A stretch of 54,793 nucleotides of DNA from Mycolicibacterium canariasense (GTDB taxonomy: Bacteria > Actinomycetota > Actinomycetes > Mycobacteriales > Mycobacteriaceae): assembly GCF_002101555.1 (NCBI RefSeq), contig NZ_LQOL01000027.1:1-54793 (forward strand). Reading direction: 5' to 3'. Shown here in pieces: positions 1 through 7,880 of this stretch. The translations under genes and the position numbers were made by a program. A model generated the notes under the pieces. That model did not search any database and was not told the origin of the DNA. It was given only the letters and a program-made list of their open reading frames with translations. Numbering within the stretch: the first letter of the stretch is position 1; each line of letters starts with the position of its first letter.

Positions 1-339
1 ACTACGCTCAACGACAGAGACCAGCCGCCGGCTGAGTTCTCACATCAGGAAGTCTCCGGACTCGCCGGGGCGACTCAGCAGCGAGATTGAGATAGACGGT
101 GTGAGACGAGATATGAAACCCGATGACTGCCGTGACTTTGGTGGCGGAGTGGCGCCTCGGAGGGTGTCCTGCTTCTCTACAAATGAGAAACAGCACCCCC
201 GACTCGTTCGACCGCAGACTAGGCGACGAGCTGCTCACCTCAGGCCGCGTGGTGACCGGACCGTCGAAAGACGATCTCGAAGGTATTCAAGACGGGACGA
301 TGTTGTTCGGGACCGCCTGGGCCCGTTAGCTTTTAAGCC
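1..339. other. No recognised gene; upstream region of SDR gene
   Basis: I find no gene I recognise here. Short open frames exist on both strands. The best, a 68-residue plus-strand frame at 123..329, has no recognisable domain or clear ribosome binding site and may be a gene remnant. The promoter of the following SDR gene must lie in the right half, but I cannot assign -35/-10 boxes with confidence. Confidence 0.4.
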
Positions 340-1098
340 ATGACATCAGTGCTCATCACCGGTTGCTCCTCGGGCTACGGCCTCGCCACTGCACGTAAGT
401 TCCTCGATGAGGGATGGAACGTCGTCGCCACCATGCGAACGCCCCGCGAGGACGTGCTACCGAGTTCGGATAGGCTGAAGATCGTCGCACTCGACGTCAC
501 CAGCCCAGACAGCATCGCCAACGCAATTCAGGCCGCTGGGCCGATCGACGTCCTGGTCAACAACGCGGGGATCGGTGGTATCGGACCCTTCGAGGCGACC
601 CCCATGGAGACGACCCGAGAGCTGTTCGACACCAACACCTTCGGCGCCATGGCGGTAACGCAGGCCGTGATTCCACAGATGCGGCAGCGCCGCTCCGGAG
701 TGATCGTCAACGTCACCTCCAGCACCACCTTGGCGGCCATGCCGTTGGCCGCCGTCTACACCGCGAGCAAGGCCGCCATCGAGGGCTTCGCCGGGTCACT
801 GGCCTTGGAGTTGGGGTTCTTCGGCGTGCGGGTCAAGCTCGTCGAACCGGGCTACGGTCCATCGACGGCGTTCACCAGCAACGGCGCCGACCGCATGGGT
901 CAAACCCCCGAGGACTACGTCCCGTTCGCCGCACCCATCATGGAGGCGTTCGGTCAGCCCGGTGAGGTCACCACCCCCGGTGACGTGGCCGATGTGGTGT
1001 TCACGGCCGCCACCGACACATCGGAGCAGCTGAGGTTTCCCGCGGGCCCCGACGCCGTGGCGTTGGCCCAGGCAACCGGACTCGCCACATCGGGATAG
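340..1098 (+). CDS. SDR family oxidoreductase
   Basis: Classical short-chain dehydrogenase/reductase of 252 residues, the usual family length. A Rossmann fold begins at once: the TGxxxGxG cofactor motif reads TGCSSGYG (residues 7-14), the NNAG motif is at 74-77, the catalytic Ser is in the VTSS stretch near 125-128, and the YxxxK pair is Y140/K144. The substrate cannot be told from sequence. The cofactor is NAD(P)H by family. No strong ribosome binding site precedes the ATG. An AraC-type regulator gene follows on the same strand 42 nt downstream, so the two may be co-transcribed or functionally paired. This arrangement (SDR plus AraC with a cupin-like sensor) is common in mycobacteria, where the regulator usually controls the adjacent oxidoreductase; that link is inference. 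Confidence 0.9.
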   Translation: MTSVLITGCSSGYGLATARKFLDEGWNVVATMRTPREDVLPSSDRLKIVALDVTSPDSIANAIQAAGPIDVLVNNAGIGGIGPFEATPMETTRELFDTNTFGAMAVTQAVIPQMRQRRSGVIVNVTSSTTLAAMPLAAVYTASKAAIEGFAGSLALELGFFGVRVKLVEPGYGPSTAFTSNGADRMGQTPEDYVPFAAPIMEAFGQPGEVTTPGDVADVVFTAATDTSEQLRFPAGPDAVALAQATGLATSG

Positions 1099-1140
1099 GT
1101 ATGCCGGAAGTGCAGTGGAGTCCGCGCTAGCGTCTGCGGC

Positions 1141-2094
1141 ATGGGCGACACGCAACCGATAGAGGAATTGATGTCGCTGCTGCGCCCCGAGGCTGTCCTG
1201 GCCAAGATCATCACCGGCGCCGGCCAGTGGGGTGTCCAGAAGCCCCGTTACGGCGACCCCGCGTTCTGCCTGATGCTCGACGGGGCATGCCTACTGGAGC
1301 CTGAGGGGCTCGACGGCATCGACCTTCGCCGCGGAGACTTCGTGCTCTTCCCGCAGACACCAGGCTTCACCATGCGGAGCCATTCGGGGGCGTCCCCGGT
1401 CTACACACCCCTCGATCACTCACGTGAAACGCACCACGGCCGCGGATCCGAGCCGATCACCATGCGCATGCTCGGCGGGTACTTCCGCTTCGACCCGGCC
1501 AGCGCGAGCCTGCTGGTTGCACTACTACCGCCGGTGATCCTCGTCAGGGGCGGACAATCTGGTGCGGCCAGATTGACCCGGCTGGTCGAACTCATCGCCG
1601 AGGAAGCAGACACCGACGGCCCCAGTCGCGACGTGATCCTCAAACGCCTCGTCGAGGTGCTGGTCATCGAAGCTGCCCGCGTCCCGGCCGGGCCGGAGTT
1701 GGGCAGCCGGGGCAGAGGATTGATCGCCGGGCTCGCGGACCCCGTGCTGGCCCCTGCGCTGCGTGCGTTGCACGCCAACGTCGCCCATGGCTGGACCGTC
1801 GAGAACCTCGCTGCCGAAGCCGCCGTGTCACGCGCGGTGTTCGCGCAACGATTCGCCAGGACAGTGGGGCTGACGCCCATGCAGTACCTCCTGGAATGGC
1901 GGGTCGCCTTGGCCAAAGACCTACTCAGGACCGAGCGGCCAGCCGTGGCCCACGTGGCTCAGGTAGTCGGCTACCAATCCGCGACCGCATTCACGACCGC
2001 ATTCGGACGGGTGGCGGGATGCACCCCCTCTGAATACGCGCGCCTCGCCCTCAGCACGAAAGACGGCGCGGGCCCGCACCGAACGTCGACCTGA
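1141..2094 (+). CDS. AraC family transcriptional regulator with cupin-type sensor domain
   Basis: 317 residues. The first ~190 residues resemble the AraC cupin_6 ligand-binding domain (the RRGDFVLFPQ stretch around residue 63 is typical of the cupin barrel). The last ~100 residues form the double helix-turn-helix AraC DNA-binding domain. Helices read around WTVENLAAEAAVSRAVFAQRF, with the second HTH near VAQVVGYQSATAFTTAFGRV and the C-terminal GCTPSEYAR signature. It is a cytoplasmic activator or repressor and the ligand is unknown. Its position just downstream of the SDR gene suggests it regulates that gene. The end of the gene is followed by IS30 debris, so any further downstream partner may have been lost. 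Confidence 0.9.
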   Translation: MGDTQPIEELMSLLRPEAVLAKIITGAGQWGVQKPRYGDPAFCLMLDGACLLEPEGLDGIDLRRGDFVLFPQTPGFTMRSHSGASPVYTPLDHSRETHHGRGSEPITMRMLGGYFRFDPASASLLVALLPPVILVRGGQSGAARLTRLVELIAEEADTDGPSRDVILKRLVEVLVIEAARVPAGPELGSRGRGLIAGLADPVLAPALRALHANVAHGWTVENLAAEAAVSRAVFAQRFARTVGLTPMQYLLEWRVALAKDLLRTERPAVAHVAQVVGYQSATAFTTAFGRVAGCTPSEYARLALSTKDGAGPHRTST

Positions 2095-2136
2095 GCCCAC
2101 CTTGGCTGCACCCCCTTTCGAGGTGCAACCTCCGAC

Positions 2137-2307
2137 TCAATTTCGAAGGTCACCGATACCGTCTAGCTCCGCGATAGCGGTTTCGAGTTGTTTTGCCACG
2201 CCAAGCGCCGGTGCGTACACGATGTACTCGAAGGTATGCGTCCGGGCGCAGTCTTCAGTGGCGATGATGCATCCAGTTCGGCTGGCTGCGTCCCAGGCGA
2301 GAGCTGT
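2137..2307 (-). pseudogene. 3' stump of an unidentified gene cut by an IS30 remnant
   Basis: A clean 56-codon minus-strand frame ends with TGA at 2137. It has no start codon or ribosome binding site at its 5' side, where a stop codon and the IS30 fragment begin (about 2303). The peptide contains FEYIVYAPALGVAKQLETA and ends in DGIGDLRN, with natural-looking helical composition, so it is probably the C-terminus of a real protein truncated by the insertion. I do not recognise the family. Confidence 0.35.
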
Positions 2308-2410
2308 CTATCAACCCTTCACGACTGGCGCCGCACCGGCGTTCGCCACTGCGTACCGACCGTGACCACCGCCGCGCCCATCAGCACCAGCAGCGTCGGC
2401 GACCGCGGCT
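2303..2410 (+). mobile_element. IS30-family transposase fragment (decayed)
   Basis: Read with frameshifts, this stretch encodes VYQP followed by SRLAPHRRSPLRT and DRDHRRAHQ. These are landmarks of the central linker of actinobacterial IS30-type transposases, between the N-terminal HTH and the DDE domain. The same SRLAPHRRSPLRT string is recoverable from the larger minus-strand IS30 remnant at 11.2-11.9 kb, so the two fragments are relatives. No terminal repeats, DDE residues or intact frame remain. Only a scar is left. Confidence 0.65.
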
Positions 2411-2745
2411 TCAGCAGTCAGCCCGCAACGACGGTGATATCCGGGATGGGCGCGATGTCGAGACCTGCCAACAGTTGCGGCGCGCCCTTTCTACCATGTG
2501 GACGGCCATGACCGGGTAATCCGAAGCCAAGCTGATCATCGGATTGCGCGAGATCCCGTCCGAAGACGCTCTGGAAGCCGGGGCTATCTAAGGGGTGGCC
2601 GTGAATTCTGAGTTCACTTGCATCAGTTGCGTTTTGGAGGGCCGGTCGTCGCGTGCGGCGGTGGAAGCTGCATCGCATGGCCCGTGTGGCCGAAGGGGTG
2701 CACACCTGTTCGCACTGGTGCACCTGTGACTGAGGGTTGCCGGCA
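2411..2745. other. Intergenic debris, no recognised gene
   Basis: Sequence between the IS30 scar and the 3' end of the amidohydrolase gene. Open frames on either strand (for example a 101-residue minus-strand frame at 2418..2723) show no domain and no ribosome binding site. It is probably non-coding or decayed insertion-sequence flank. Confidence 0.4.
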
Positions 2746-3693
2746 CTAGGCGATCATGCGCGCAGTTGCGCGGGGAAATAGTCCCGCGGCTGTTTCGTCG
2801 AGTGTCTCGACATCGCGCGCGGACAGCGGCCGCCCGCTCAGCAGTGTGGCAAGGTACGCCCCGGCAACATCGTCGCCGCCCGGCGGGAAGTCGGTGCCGA
2901 AAACGATGTGGTCAACGCCGGCGAGTTCGATGACCGGCAGTATCGTTGCCGCGGTGGTGGCCAGTGCCGTATCGAAGTAGAGCGACGACAGCTGGTCGTG
3001 AAGTTGTGCCGAGGTGAGGCCGAGTGGGTTTGCCACCCACGGCTGCACGCCCAGGTTCACGATGCGGTCCGCGAGCGAGGGCAGCGCACCCCCTGCATGA
3101 GCAAGGATCATCCGGATTCCGGGATGACGCAGGAAGAGTCCCGCGAAGACGGCGTCGACCACGGTCCGGGCGGTGTCCATGGGGAACTCGATCAATGGCC
3201 CGGGCCGACCGAGGGATAGCTCGGGAAATCCGGGAGGCGCAGCCGGGTGCACGAACACCGAGGCGTTGCGTCGATCCAGCTCGGCGAACACCGGCTCAAA
3301 GCGGGGATCGCCGAGATATGCGCCTTGATAGTTCGTGACCAGAACGATTCCGTCGGCGCCGAGTTCGTCGAACGCTCGGTGGACCTCACGTAACGCGGCT
3401 TCGGGTTCGGCCATCGGCAGTGAGGCGAGTAGCCCAAAACGCCTGGGATACATGGCGACCACCTTTGTCCCGATGTCATTCATCGCAGTAGCGGCGGGCG
3501 CGGTCATCTCGCCCGGTGCAGACAACAGCTGCATCTGGATGTGGCGGCGGTCCATGAAGTCAATGGCAATGGCAGGCGACCACTCCATGGGAGGTGCCAC
3601 CTTGTTGAATCCTTCGCGCGCGACGATGCGGGCAACGGCCTCCTGACTGGGCGTACCCGGCATGAGATGGGCGTGGACATCAATGGTGGGCAT
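2746..3693 (-). CDS. Amidohydrolase family 2 (ACMSD-like) metal-dependent hydrolase/decarboxylase
   Basis: TIM-barrel amidohydrolase of 315 residues. The ATG at 3693 is preferred over an in-frame ATG six codons upstream because GAGGGGAG sits about 8 nt before it. Metal-site landmarks are the N-terminal HAH (H7/H9), FVHPA in mid-protein, LAHAGG, and FGTDFP carrying the late Asp. These are typical of the PF04909 family, which includes 2-amino-3-carboxymuconate-6-semialdehyde decarboxylase and gamma-resorcylate decarboxylase. The expected reaction is decarboxylation or hydrolysis of an aromatic or ring-cleavage acid in the cytoplasm; the substrate is unknown. The gene is divergent from a MarR gene, with a palindrome in the 62-nt gap, so it is probably the repressor's target. 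Confidence 0.85.
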   Translation of the reverse strand: MPTIDVHAHLMPGTPSQEAVARIVAREGFNKVAPPMEWSPAIAIDFMDRRHIQMQLLSAPGEMTAPAATAMNDIGTKVVAMYPRRFGLLASLPMAEPEAALREVHRAFDELGADGIVLVTNYQGAYLGDPRFEPVFAELDRRNASVFVHPAAPPGFPELSLGRPGPLIEFPMDTARTVVDAVFAGLFLRHPGIRMILAHAGGALPSLADRIVNLGVQPWVANPLGLTSAQLHDQLSSLYFDTALATTAATILPVIELAGVDHIVFGTDFPPGGDDVAGAYLATLLSGRPLSARDVETLDETAAGLFPRATARMIA

Positions 3694-3723
3694 GGAACCC
3701 ACTCCCCTCATTCATATAACACT

Positions 3724-3738
3724 TGTTAATTATTAACA
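3724..3738. promoter_or_regulatory. Probable MarR operator TGTTAATTATTAACA
   Basis: A 15-bp palindrome with 7-bp perfect arms (TGTTAAT/ATTAACA) around one central base, in the short gap between the divergent amidohydrolase and MarR genes. Size, AT-rich composition and position fit a MarR-family site that could shut both promoters. A TATATT hexamer at 3743..3750 lies just before the GTG start of the MarR gene and may be its -10 box. Confidence 0.65.
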
Positions 3739-3755
3739 GCTGCTATATTCACACC

Positions 3756-4187
3756 GTGGATCCGGACGCGCAAGCCCTGCACCTGGTCGATCTCCTGCAT
3801 CGCTTAACTCGATCGATTGCGGACGACGCGCGTCGGGTACAGGAAGTCGCGACGCTCGATCTCGGAGATTTCATCGCGCTCCGAGCAATCGCATCAGGAA
3901 AGCTCTCGCCAGGGGACTTGTCCCGAGATCTCCACTCGCATCCGAGCGCAACCAGCAGGACGATCACTGGCCTCGCAAAGGCTGGACTGGTCACGCGCGT
4001 CAACGACCCTGTCGATTCCCGCAAGATCATCCTGACGCTCACGCCCAAAGGAGCCGCGGCGGTCGAACGGATCGGTCGTGAGATTCGACCCTCGCTGCAG
4101 CGTCGTCTGGACGCCCTTCCTGGCGCCGATGCGGCAAACCTGCTGGCGGCTCTCGAAGCCCTGCTGGGAAGTGATCCGCCGCAATAG
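3756..4187 (+). CDS. MarR family transcriptional regulator
   Basis: 143-residue winged-helix regulator when started at the GTG at 3756. An upstream in-frame TTG at 3723 would run through the operator and is unlikely. The core matches MarR: the recognition region reads around SATSRTITGLAKAGLVTRVNDP, followed by the wing DPVDSRKIILTLTPKGAAAV. It is a dimeric cytoplasmic repressor of phenolic- or aromatic-responsive genes by family. The TATATT close to the start suggests a leaderless transcript. It is divergent from the amidohydrolase gene, its likely target. Confidence 0.88.
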   Translation: MDPDAQALHLVDLLHRLTRSIADDARRVQEVATLDLGDFIALRAIASGKLSPGDLSRDLHSHPSATSRTITGLAKAGLVTRVNDPVDSRKIILTLTPKGAAAVERIGREIRPSLQRRLDALPGADAANLLAALEALLGSDPPQ

Positions 4188-4242
4188 ACCTGCTACGAAT
4201 CCTGCCAACCGGAGGAGGTTTCCTCGCGTCTCGTCGGCGTGA

Positions 4243-4276
4243 TTGACGCGTGAAATCAAGCAATCTAGGTTGTCAA
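4243..4276. promoter_or_regulatory. Diverged copy of the 34-bp CAATCTAG operator at the MarR gene
   Basis: This 34-bp stretch starts with TTGAC and ends with CAATCTAGGTTGTCAA, so it keeps the length, both ends and the right half of the perfect 34-bp palindrome at 7787..7820. It ends 2 nt before the GTG start of the MarR gene at 4279. The shared design strongly suggests autoregulation by the same protein that controls the divergent promoter at 7.8 kb. Confidence 0.7.
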
Positions 4277-4278
4277 TC

Positions 4279-4716
4279 GTGGATAGTGAGCCGAACGTTG
4301 ACACGATTGCCGCGGTGATCTATCAAGCGGTTTCTCTGATCTCGCGCCGGGCCAAGCATCTGCAAGCCGCCGGCGAGCTGACGTTGCCTGAGCGGGTGGC
4401 GCTGGCGAGATTGGACCGTGGTGGGCCGGCCTCGGCGGCGGAGTTGGCACGCGTCGAGCAGATCAGCCCGCAGGCAATGCGGGTGACGCTTGCGTCGCTG
4501 GAGTCGCGGGGGCTCGTTCGGCGAGCGTCCGATCCGAACGACGGTAGGCGGCAGGTGATGTCGTTGACGCGGGCCGGTGCAAGGAGGGTGCACGGCGACC
4601 GCGATGCCCGTGCCCAGCGCCTCGCCGAGGTCCTCGCCGAGGAGTTCAGTGCCGCGGAGTTGCGGACCTTGCAACGGGCTGCGCCACTCATCGAACGGCT
4701 GGGTGCACGCTTCTAG
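4279..4716 (+). CDS. MarR family regulator, likely master of the 4.3-10.6 kb regulon
   Basis: 145-residue MarR protein from the GTG at 4279. An in-frame TTG at 4243 would place the start inside the operator. The winged helix is clear: ASAAELARVEQISPQAMRVTL (HTH), then SRGLVRRASDPNDGRRQVMSLT (wing). The gene is convergent with the isochorismatase/MFS operon. An operator resembling the one at 7787..7820 overlaps its promoter region. I infer that it represses its own gene, the minus-strand transporter/hydrolase operon and the plus-strand amidohydrolase/LLM operon. The effector is unknown, probably a pathway substrate. Confidence 0.88.
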   Translation: MDSEPNVDTIAAVIYQAVSLISRRAKHLQAAGELTLPERVALARLDRGGPASAAELARVEQISPQAMRVTLASLESRGLVRRASDPNDGRRQVMSLTRAGARRVHGDRDARAQRLAEVLAEEFSAAELRTLQRAAPLIERLGARF

Positions 4717-4771
4717 ATATGAGAGCCATGCCCGTCGGAGCAAGCGTCTGACGGCGCGCGGCGGTGCGTCC

Positions 4772-5491
4772 CTATCCGGTCAAGGCCTTCTCGTAGTGAG
4801 TGGAGTCCACGACGTCGGCCTCGATGGGTAGGACTTTGTCCAGCAGAACGTGATTGACCTCGGGGTCGGGATCGGCGACGCAGTCGGACAATACGATCAC
4901 TCGGTAGTCGAGGTCGGCGGCCGCCTCTGCGGTCGCCAACACGACGCCGCTGGTCGCGATGCCGGTCAGCACCAGGGTGTCAATGCCGTTGGCGCGCAAT
5001 TCCTGCTGGAGCGGGGCTGCGCTGAAGGCGCCGACCTCGTGCTTGACGATGACGGGTTCGGCGGCGAGAGGCGCTATTTGGGAATCCAGCCAGGTTTCGG
5101 GGCTGCCTAGGAGCATCGGGTTGCTTTCCCGGATTCGGGCGAAGGCTTTGTTGTTGGGCGAGATGTCGGGGTGGCCGGGGGTGAAAGCGGTCGCCACGAA
5201 GATGACGCGAACACCGGCGCGGCGGCTGGAGCGTTCCGCCTGGGCTGTGCGCTTCAAGGGTTCGTCGACGGAGGCGCCGGCCATGTCGGTGATGGCCTTT
5301 TGCATGTCCATCACCAGCAGAGCGGTGTGCTTGGGATTGACGGTATACGGGATGTCGGGCGAAGCGGAGGACCTGGCTGGCGCCGTGGCCGGGGCAGCTG
5401 GCGGGGTCGGCGCGTGGCCGCACCCGGCGATCGTCATGGCCAGTACGGCGCAGCTGACGCCGCGGCGGACAAGCCGCATTACCGGAGTCAT
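4772..5491 (-). CDS. Isochorismatase-fold hydrolase, predicted lipoprotein
   Basis: 239 residues from the ATG at 5491, which overlaps the stop of the upstream gene as ATGA; a second ATG is four codons later. The N-terminus is a lipoprotein signal peptide: basic MRLVRRG, a hydrophobic stretch, then lipobox IAGC with Cys24, followed by a Pro/Ala linker. The rest is an isochorismatase/cysteine-hydrolase domain with the catalytic Asp in LLVMDMQ and Lys in VIVKHEVGAF. The segment that normally carries the nucleophilic Cys reads GIATSGVVLATA, so that Cys is absent. This SGVV variant defines a recognisable subfamily of unknown chemistry. An exported, membrane-anchored member is unusual because the family is mostly cytoplasmic. 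It is the last gene of the MFS-hydrolase-hydrolase operon. Confidence 0.85.
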   Translation of the reverse strand: MTPVMRLVRRGVSCAVLAMTIAGCGHAPTPPAAPATAPARSSASPDIPYTVNPKHTALLVMDMQKAITDMAGASVDEPLKRTAQAERSSRRAGVRVIFVATAFTPGHPDISPNNKAFARIRESNPMLLGSPETWLDSQIAPLAAEPVIVKHEVGAFSAAPLQQELRANGIDTLVLTGIATSGVVLATAEAAADLDYRVIVLSDCVADPDPEVNHVLLDKVLPIEADVVDSTHYEKALTG

Positions 5492-6132
5492 GGTGCGGGG
5501 TCTGCCCGACCTCGGGCGGCGGGGCCGCTTCCGCGGTCTGGTGGTGGCATCAGATCGCGTAGGTGGGCGACGTCGATGACGGCGGCGTGTCGGGGGAAGA
5601 CGACGTCGGTGAGGAAGGAGTGCACGGCCGCGTCGGGATCGGCGCAGCCGTCGCCGAGGACGATGACCCGGTAGTCGAGGTCTATCGCCTCGCGCATCGT
5701 GCTCAGGACCACTCCGCTCGTGCTGATGCCCGCCAAGACGAGCGTCGTGATCCCCCGGGCTGTGAGCTGCTGGTGCAGGTCGGTGGTGCTGAACGCTCCC
5801 ATGCGAATCTTGCGGACAGTGATGTCGGACGAGCGTGGGCTGAGGCCTCCGTGAATCCGGGTGGCCGGCGAGTTGGCGTGTAGCTCGTTGCGGCGCTCGG
5901 GCGTCACGATGCTTGCCATGACGCTGGTCGGTGAAATCGCCTCGAATTGCCTGTCGTCCAACCCCATTCGAACCCATGCAACGTGCCCACCCATTATACG
6001 AACGTCGTTGACTGCGACCTGGACTCGTTGGAGCGCCAGGACCGCGGCGGGCAGGCGGTTGACAAGGCCGACCTGGTAATCCATGACCACCAAGACCGTT
6101 CGGGCCGGGCTGGCGTCCATCGGGTTGGGCAC
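5488..6132 (-). CDS. Isochorismatase-fold hydrolase (cytoplasmic paralogue)
   Basis: 214 residues from the GTG at 6132, 4 nt after the MFS stop codon with AGAAGGGTGA in front; an ATG four codons downstream (6120) is an alternative. It has Asp in VLVVMDYQ and Lys in ITVRKIRMGAF. In the nucleophile loop it reads GISTSGVVLSTMREA, so like its downstream neighbour it lacks the usual Cys. It has no signal peptide, in contrast to the lipoprotein paralogue that follows with a 4-nt overlap. The pair probably arose by duplication and may act on the same compound on either side of the membrane (inference). Confidence 0.85.
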   Translation of the reverse strand: MPNPMDASPARTVLVVMDYQVGLVNRLPAAVLALQRVQVAVNDVRIMGGHVAWVRMGLDDRQFEAISPTSVMASIVTPERRNELHANSPATRIHGGLSPRSSDITVRKIRMGAFSTTDLHQQLTARGITTLVLAGISTSGVVLSTMREAIDLDYRVIVLGDGCADPDAAVHSFLTDVVFPRHAAVIDVAHLRDLMPPPDRGSGPAARGRADPAP

Positions 6133-6136
6133 TAGG

Positions 6137-7609
6137 TCACCCTTCTGATTCGGTGGTATCACTGTTGGCGACTGGTCGGACGCTACGGGAGAGTGAGCGG
6201 TCGAGGACGTTGAGCAGAAGGAATGCGGCGCTGGTGCCGACGAGAAGTACTGCGAGACGGTGCATTCCGTCAGTGTCCGCGTGCTCGCCGTAGAAGCCCG
6301 CCTGCGCAGCCGAGGCCGCGATGGCCCCGATGTAACCGGCGGTACGTAGCAGGCCGGCCGAGGCGCCGATGTCGTCGGGTGTCGCTTGTCGGTACACCGC
6401 GTTCTGAAGGGCGATGCTGTTGAGCCCTTGGGGGAGGCCAAAGATCAACATGACGACGACGAGCATCCACACTGGGCTCTGCGGATTCAGCGTCAGCAGC
6501 AGCACACACGCGACGAGCTGTGCTAGTGCCGCAACGGTGAGCTTGCCGCGGATCTGCTCGCGGCGCCCGGTGATGGTCGAGACCACCAGGCCGGTCGCGA
6601 AAATAGGCAGCGTGACCATGCCGGCTTGGGTGGCGGTGAGCCCGCGTCCGGCCTGCAGCCATTGCGTGATGCCATAGAGGAAGCTGTAGGACACGATGTA
6701 AGCCAGTAGCGCGCGGGCGTAGGTGGCTAACAGTGGCCGGTTTCCGCCCAGCACGCGCAGGTCGATGAAGGGTTCGCGGCAACGAAGCTCCCGCACCACG
6801 AATCCGGCCGTGGTGATCGCGAGGGCACCTGCGAGGTACCAGGAAGCGTCCCGCGGGTTCATCATCAGCAGCAGCAACGCCACCAGTGCGCCAGCGAACA
6901 GCACCATCCCGATGACGTCGATTCCCACGTTGCCCCGACTACTCACCGACGCGGGTCGCGGATCGTCCTTGGGGAAGCGGCGCCACCCGAAGAAGAAGGC
7001 CACTGCGGCCAGAGGGATGTTGATCGCCAAGGTGGTTCGCCATCCGCCCAGCCCAATCAGCAGCCCACCGAGCGCGGGCCCGATCACGGCGATGGTCTGG
7101 GTGGCAATGGCCAGGATGGTCAGGACAGCGGCGGGGCTGTCTCTGCCGGTGCGGTCGGCCTCATCGTGGATCAGTCGCATCGCCGCTGGATAGCCTGCGC
7201 AGGTTCCGAACCCCAGCAGGGCCCGGGCGATCACCAGGACCGCCAAGTTGGGGGCGACGGTACCGACCACACCCGCGAGCCCAACCAGGGCGGTCGCAGG
7301 CAAAAACAGCCGCCGAGGTCCGTACGTGTCGATCAACCGGCCGACGACCGGTTGGCCGACCGCGGTCGCCAGATATAGCCCCGAGATCAGCCACGCCGTC
7401 GCCGACGGCGGCTCACCGAAGGCCACCCCGATCGGAACTAACGCCACCGCCACGACGCTGGAGTTGACCGGATTCAATGCCGCGCCGGAAACGAGAGGCG
7501 CGATCAGTTTGGGATTGAACCCCCCGTCCAGGCGTAGACGCTGCCGAACCCACCCGGACGCCGACCACCGACACCGCGTGGCCTGCGCCGTCGATTCATT
7601 CATCGCCAT
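6137..7609 (-). CDS. MFS transporter, DHA2 (EmrB/QacA-like)
   Basis: 490-residue polytopic membrane protein with about 14 hydrophobic segments, the number expected for drug:H+ antiporter-2 carriers. Family landmarks are PVVGRLIDTYGPRRLF after TM2 (motif A) and GPALGGLLIGLGGWR in TM5 (antiporter motif C region). It acts in the cytoplasmic membrane, exporting or possibly importing a hydrophobic substrate. It is the first gene of a minus-strand operon with two isochorismatase-fold genes. Its start lies about 180 nt from the 34-bp MarR palindrome at 7787..7820. Control by the MarR at 4279 is inferred from that site. Confidence 0.9.
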   Translation of the reverse strand: MAMNESTAQATRCRWSASGWVRQRLRLDGGFNPKLIAPLVSGAALNPVNSSVVAVALVPIGVAFGEPPSATAWLISGLYLATAVGQPVVGRLIDTYGPRRLFLPATALVGLAGVVGTVAPNLAVLVIARALLGFGTCAGYPAAMRLIHDEADRTGRDSPAAVLTILAIATQTIAVIGPALGGLLIGLGGWRTTLAINIPLAAVAFFFGWRRFPKDDPRPASVSSRGNVGIDVIGMVLFAGALVALLLLMMNPRDASWYLAGALAITTAGFVVRELRCREPFIDLRVLGGNRPLLATYARALLAYIVSYSFLYGITQWLQAGRGLTATQAGMVTLPIFATGLVVSTITGRREQIRGKLTVAALAQLVACVLLLTLNPQSPVWMLVVVMLIFGLPQGLNSIALQNAVYRQATPDDIGASAGLLRTAGYIGAIAASAAQAGFYGEHADTDGMHRLAVLLVGTSAAFLLLNVLDRSLSRSVRPVANSDTTESEG

Positions 7610-7786
7610 CTCGGACCTTTGTCACCGCTTCCCTCGACAGAACCCAGCACCGCAAGCGTTGCCGGAAACCCTGAACGTCGTTGCGCCTACGTCGGGCATC
7701 TGCATCCAAACATATGAAATGACAGCTGAATCCGGTCTGCCACAGGGGCGAACCACCATGACGGGCACCCTTCGCGGCCTCCACAA

Positions 7787-7820
7787 TTGACAATCTAGAT
7801 TGCGCAATCTAGATTGTCAA
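7787..7820. promoter_or_regulatory. Perfect 34-bp palindromic operator with two CAATCTAGATTG boxes
   Basis: The 34 bases from TTGACAATC to GATTGTCAA are a perfect inverted repeat. Inside are two identical 12-bp palindromes, CAATCTAGATTG, at 7791..7802 and 7805..7816, separated by GC. This looks like a tandem dimer site for a MarR-type repressor in the divergent region between the MFS gene (minus) and the amidohydrolase gene (plus). A diverged copy precedes the MarR gene at 4279. Confidence 0.85.
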
Positions 7821-7880
7821 TATCGGTCGAGCCAACCCCAGCGCTCCCGGTGCCATCGAGTTGACGAAGGGGTACGAGTA

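Noticed and set aside
3723..3755. TTG start for the first MarR gene
   Set aside because: It would put the palindromic operator and the likely -10 box inside the coding region. The GTG at 3756 fits better.
4772..5977. Single 401-residue minus-strand frame covering the lipoprotein isochorismatase and beyond
   Set aside because: The first ~162 residues are Arg/Pro/His-rich shadow of the neighbouring hydrolase gene in another frame. The true start is at 5491, overlapping that gene by 4 nt.
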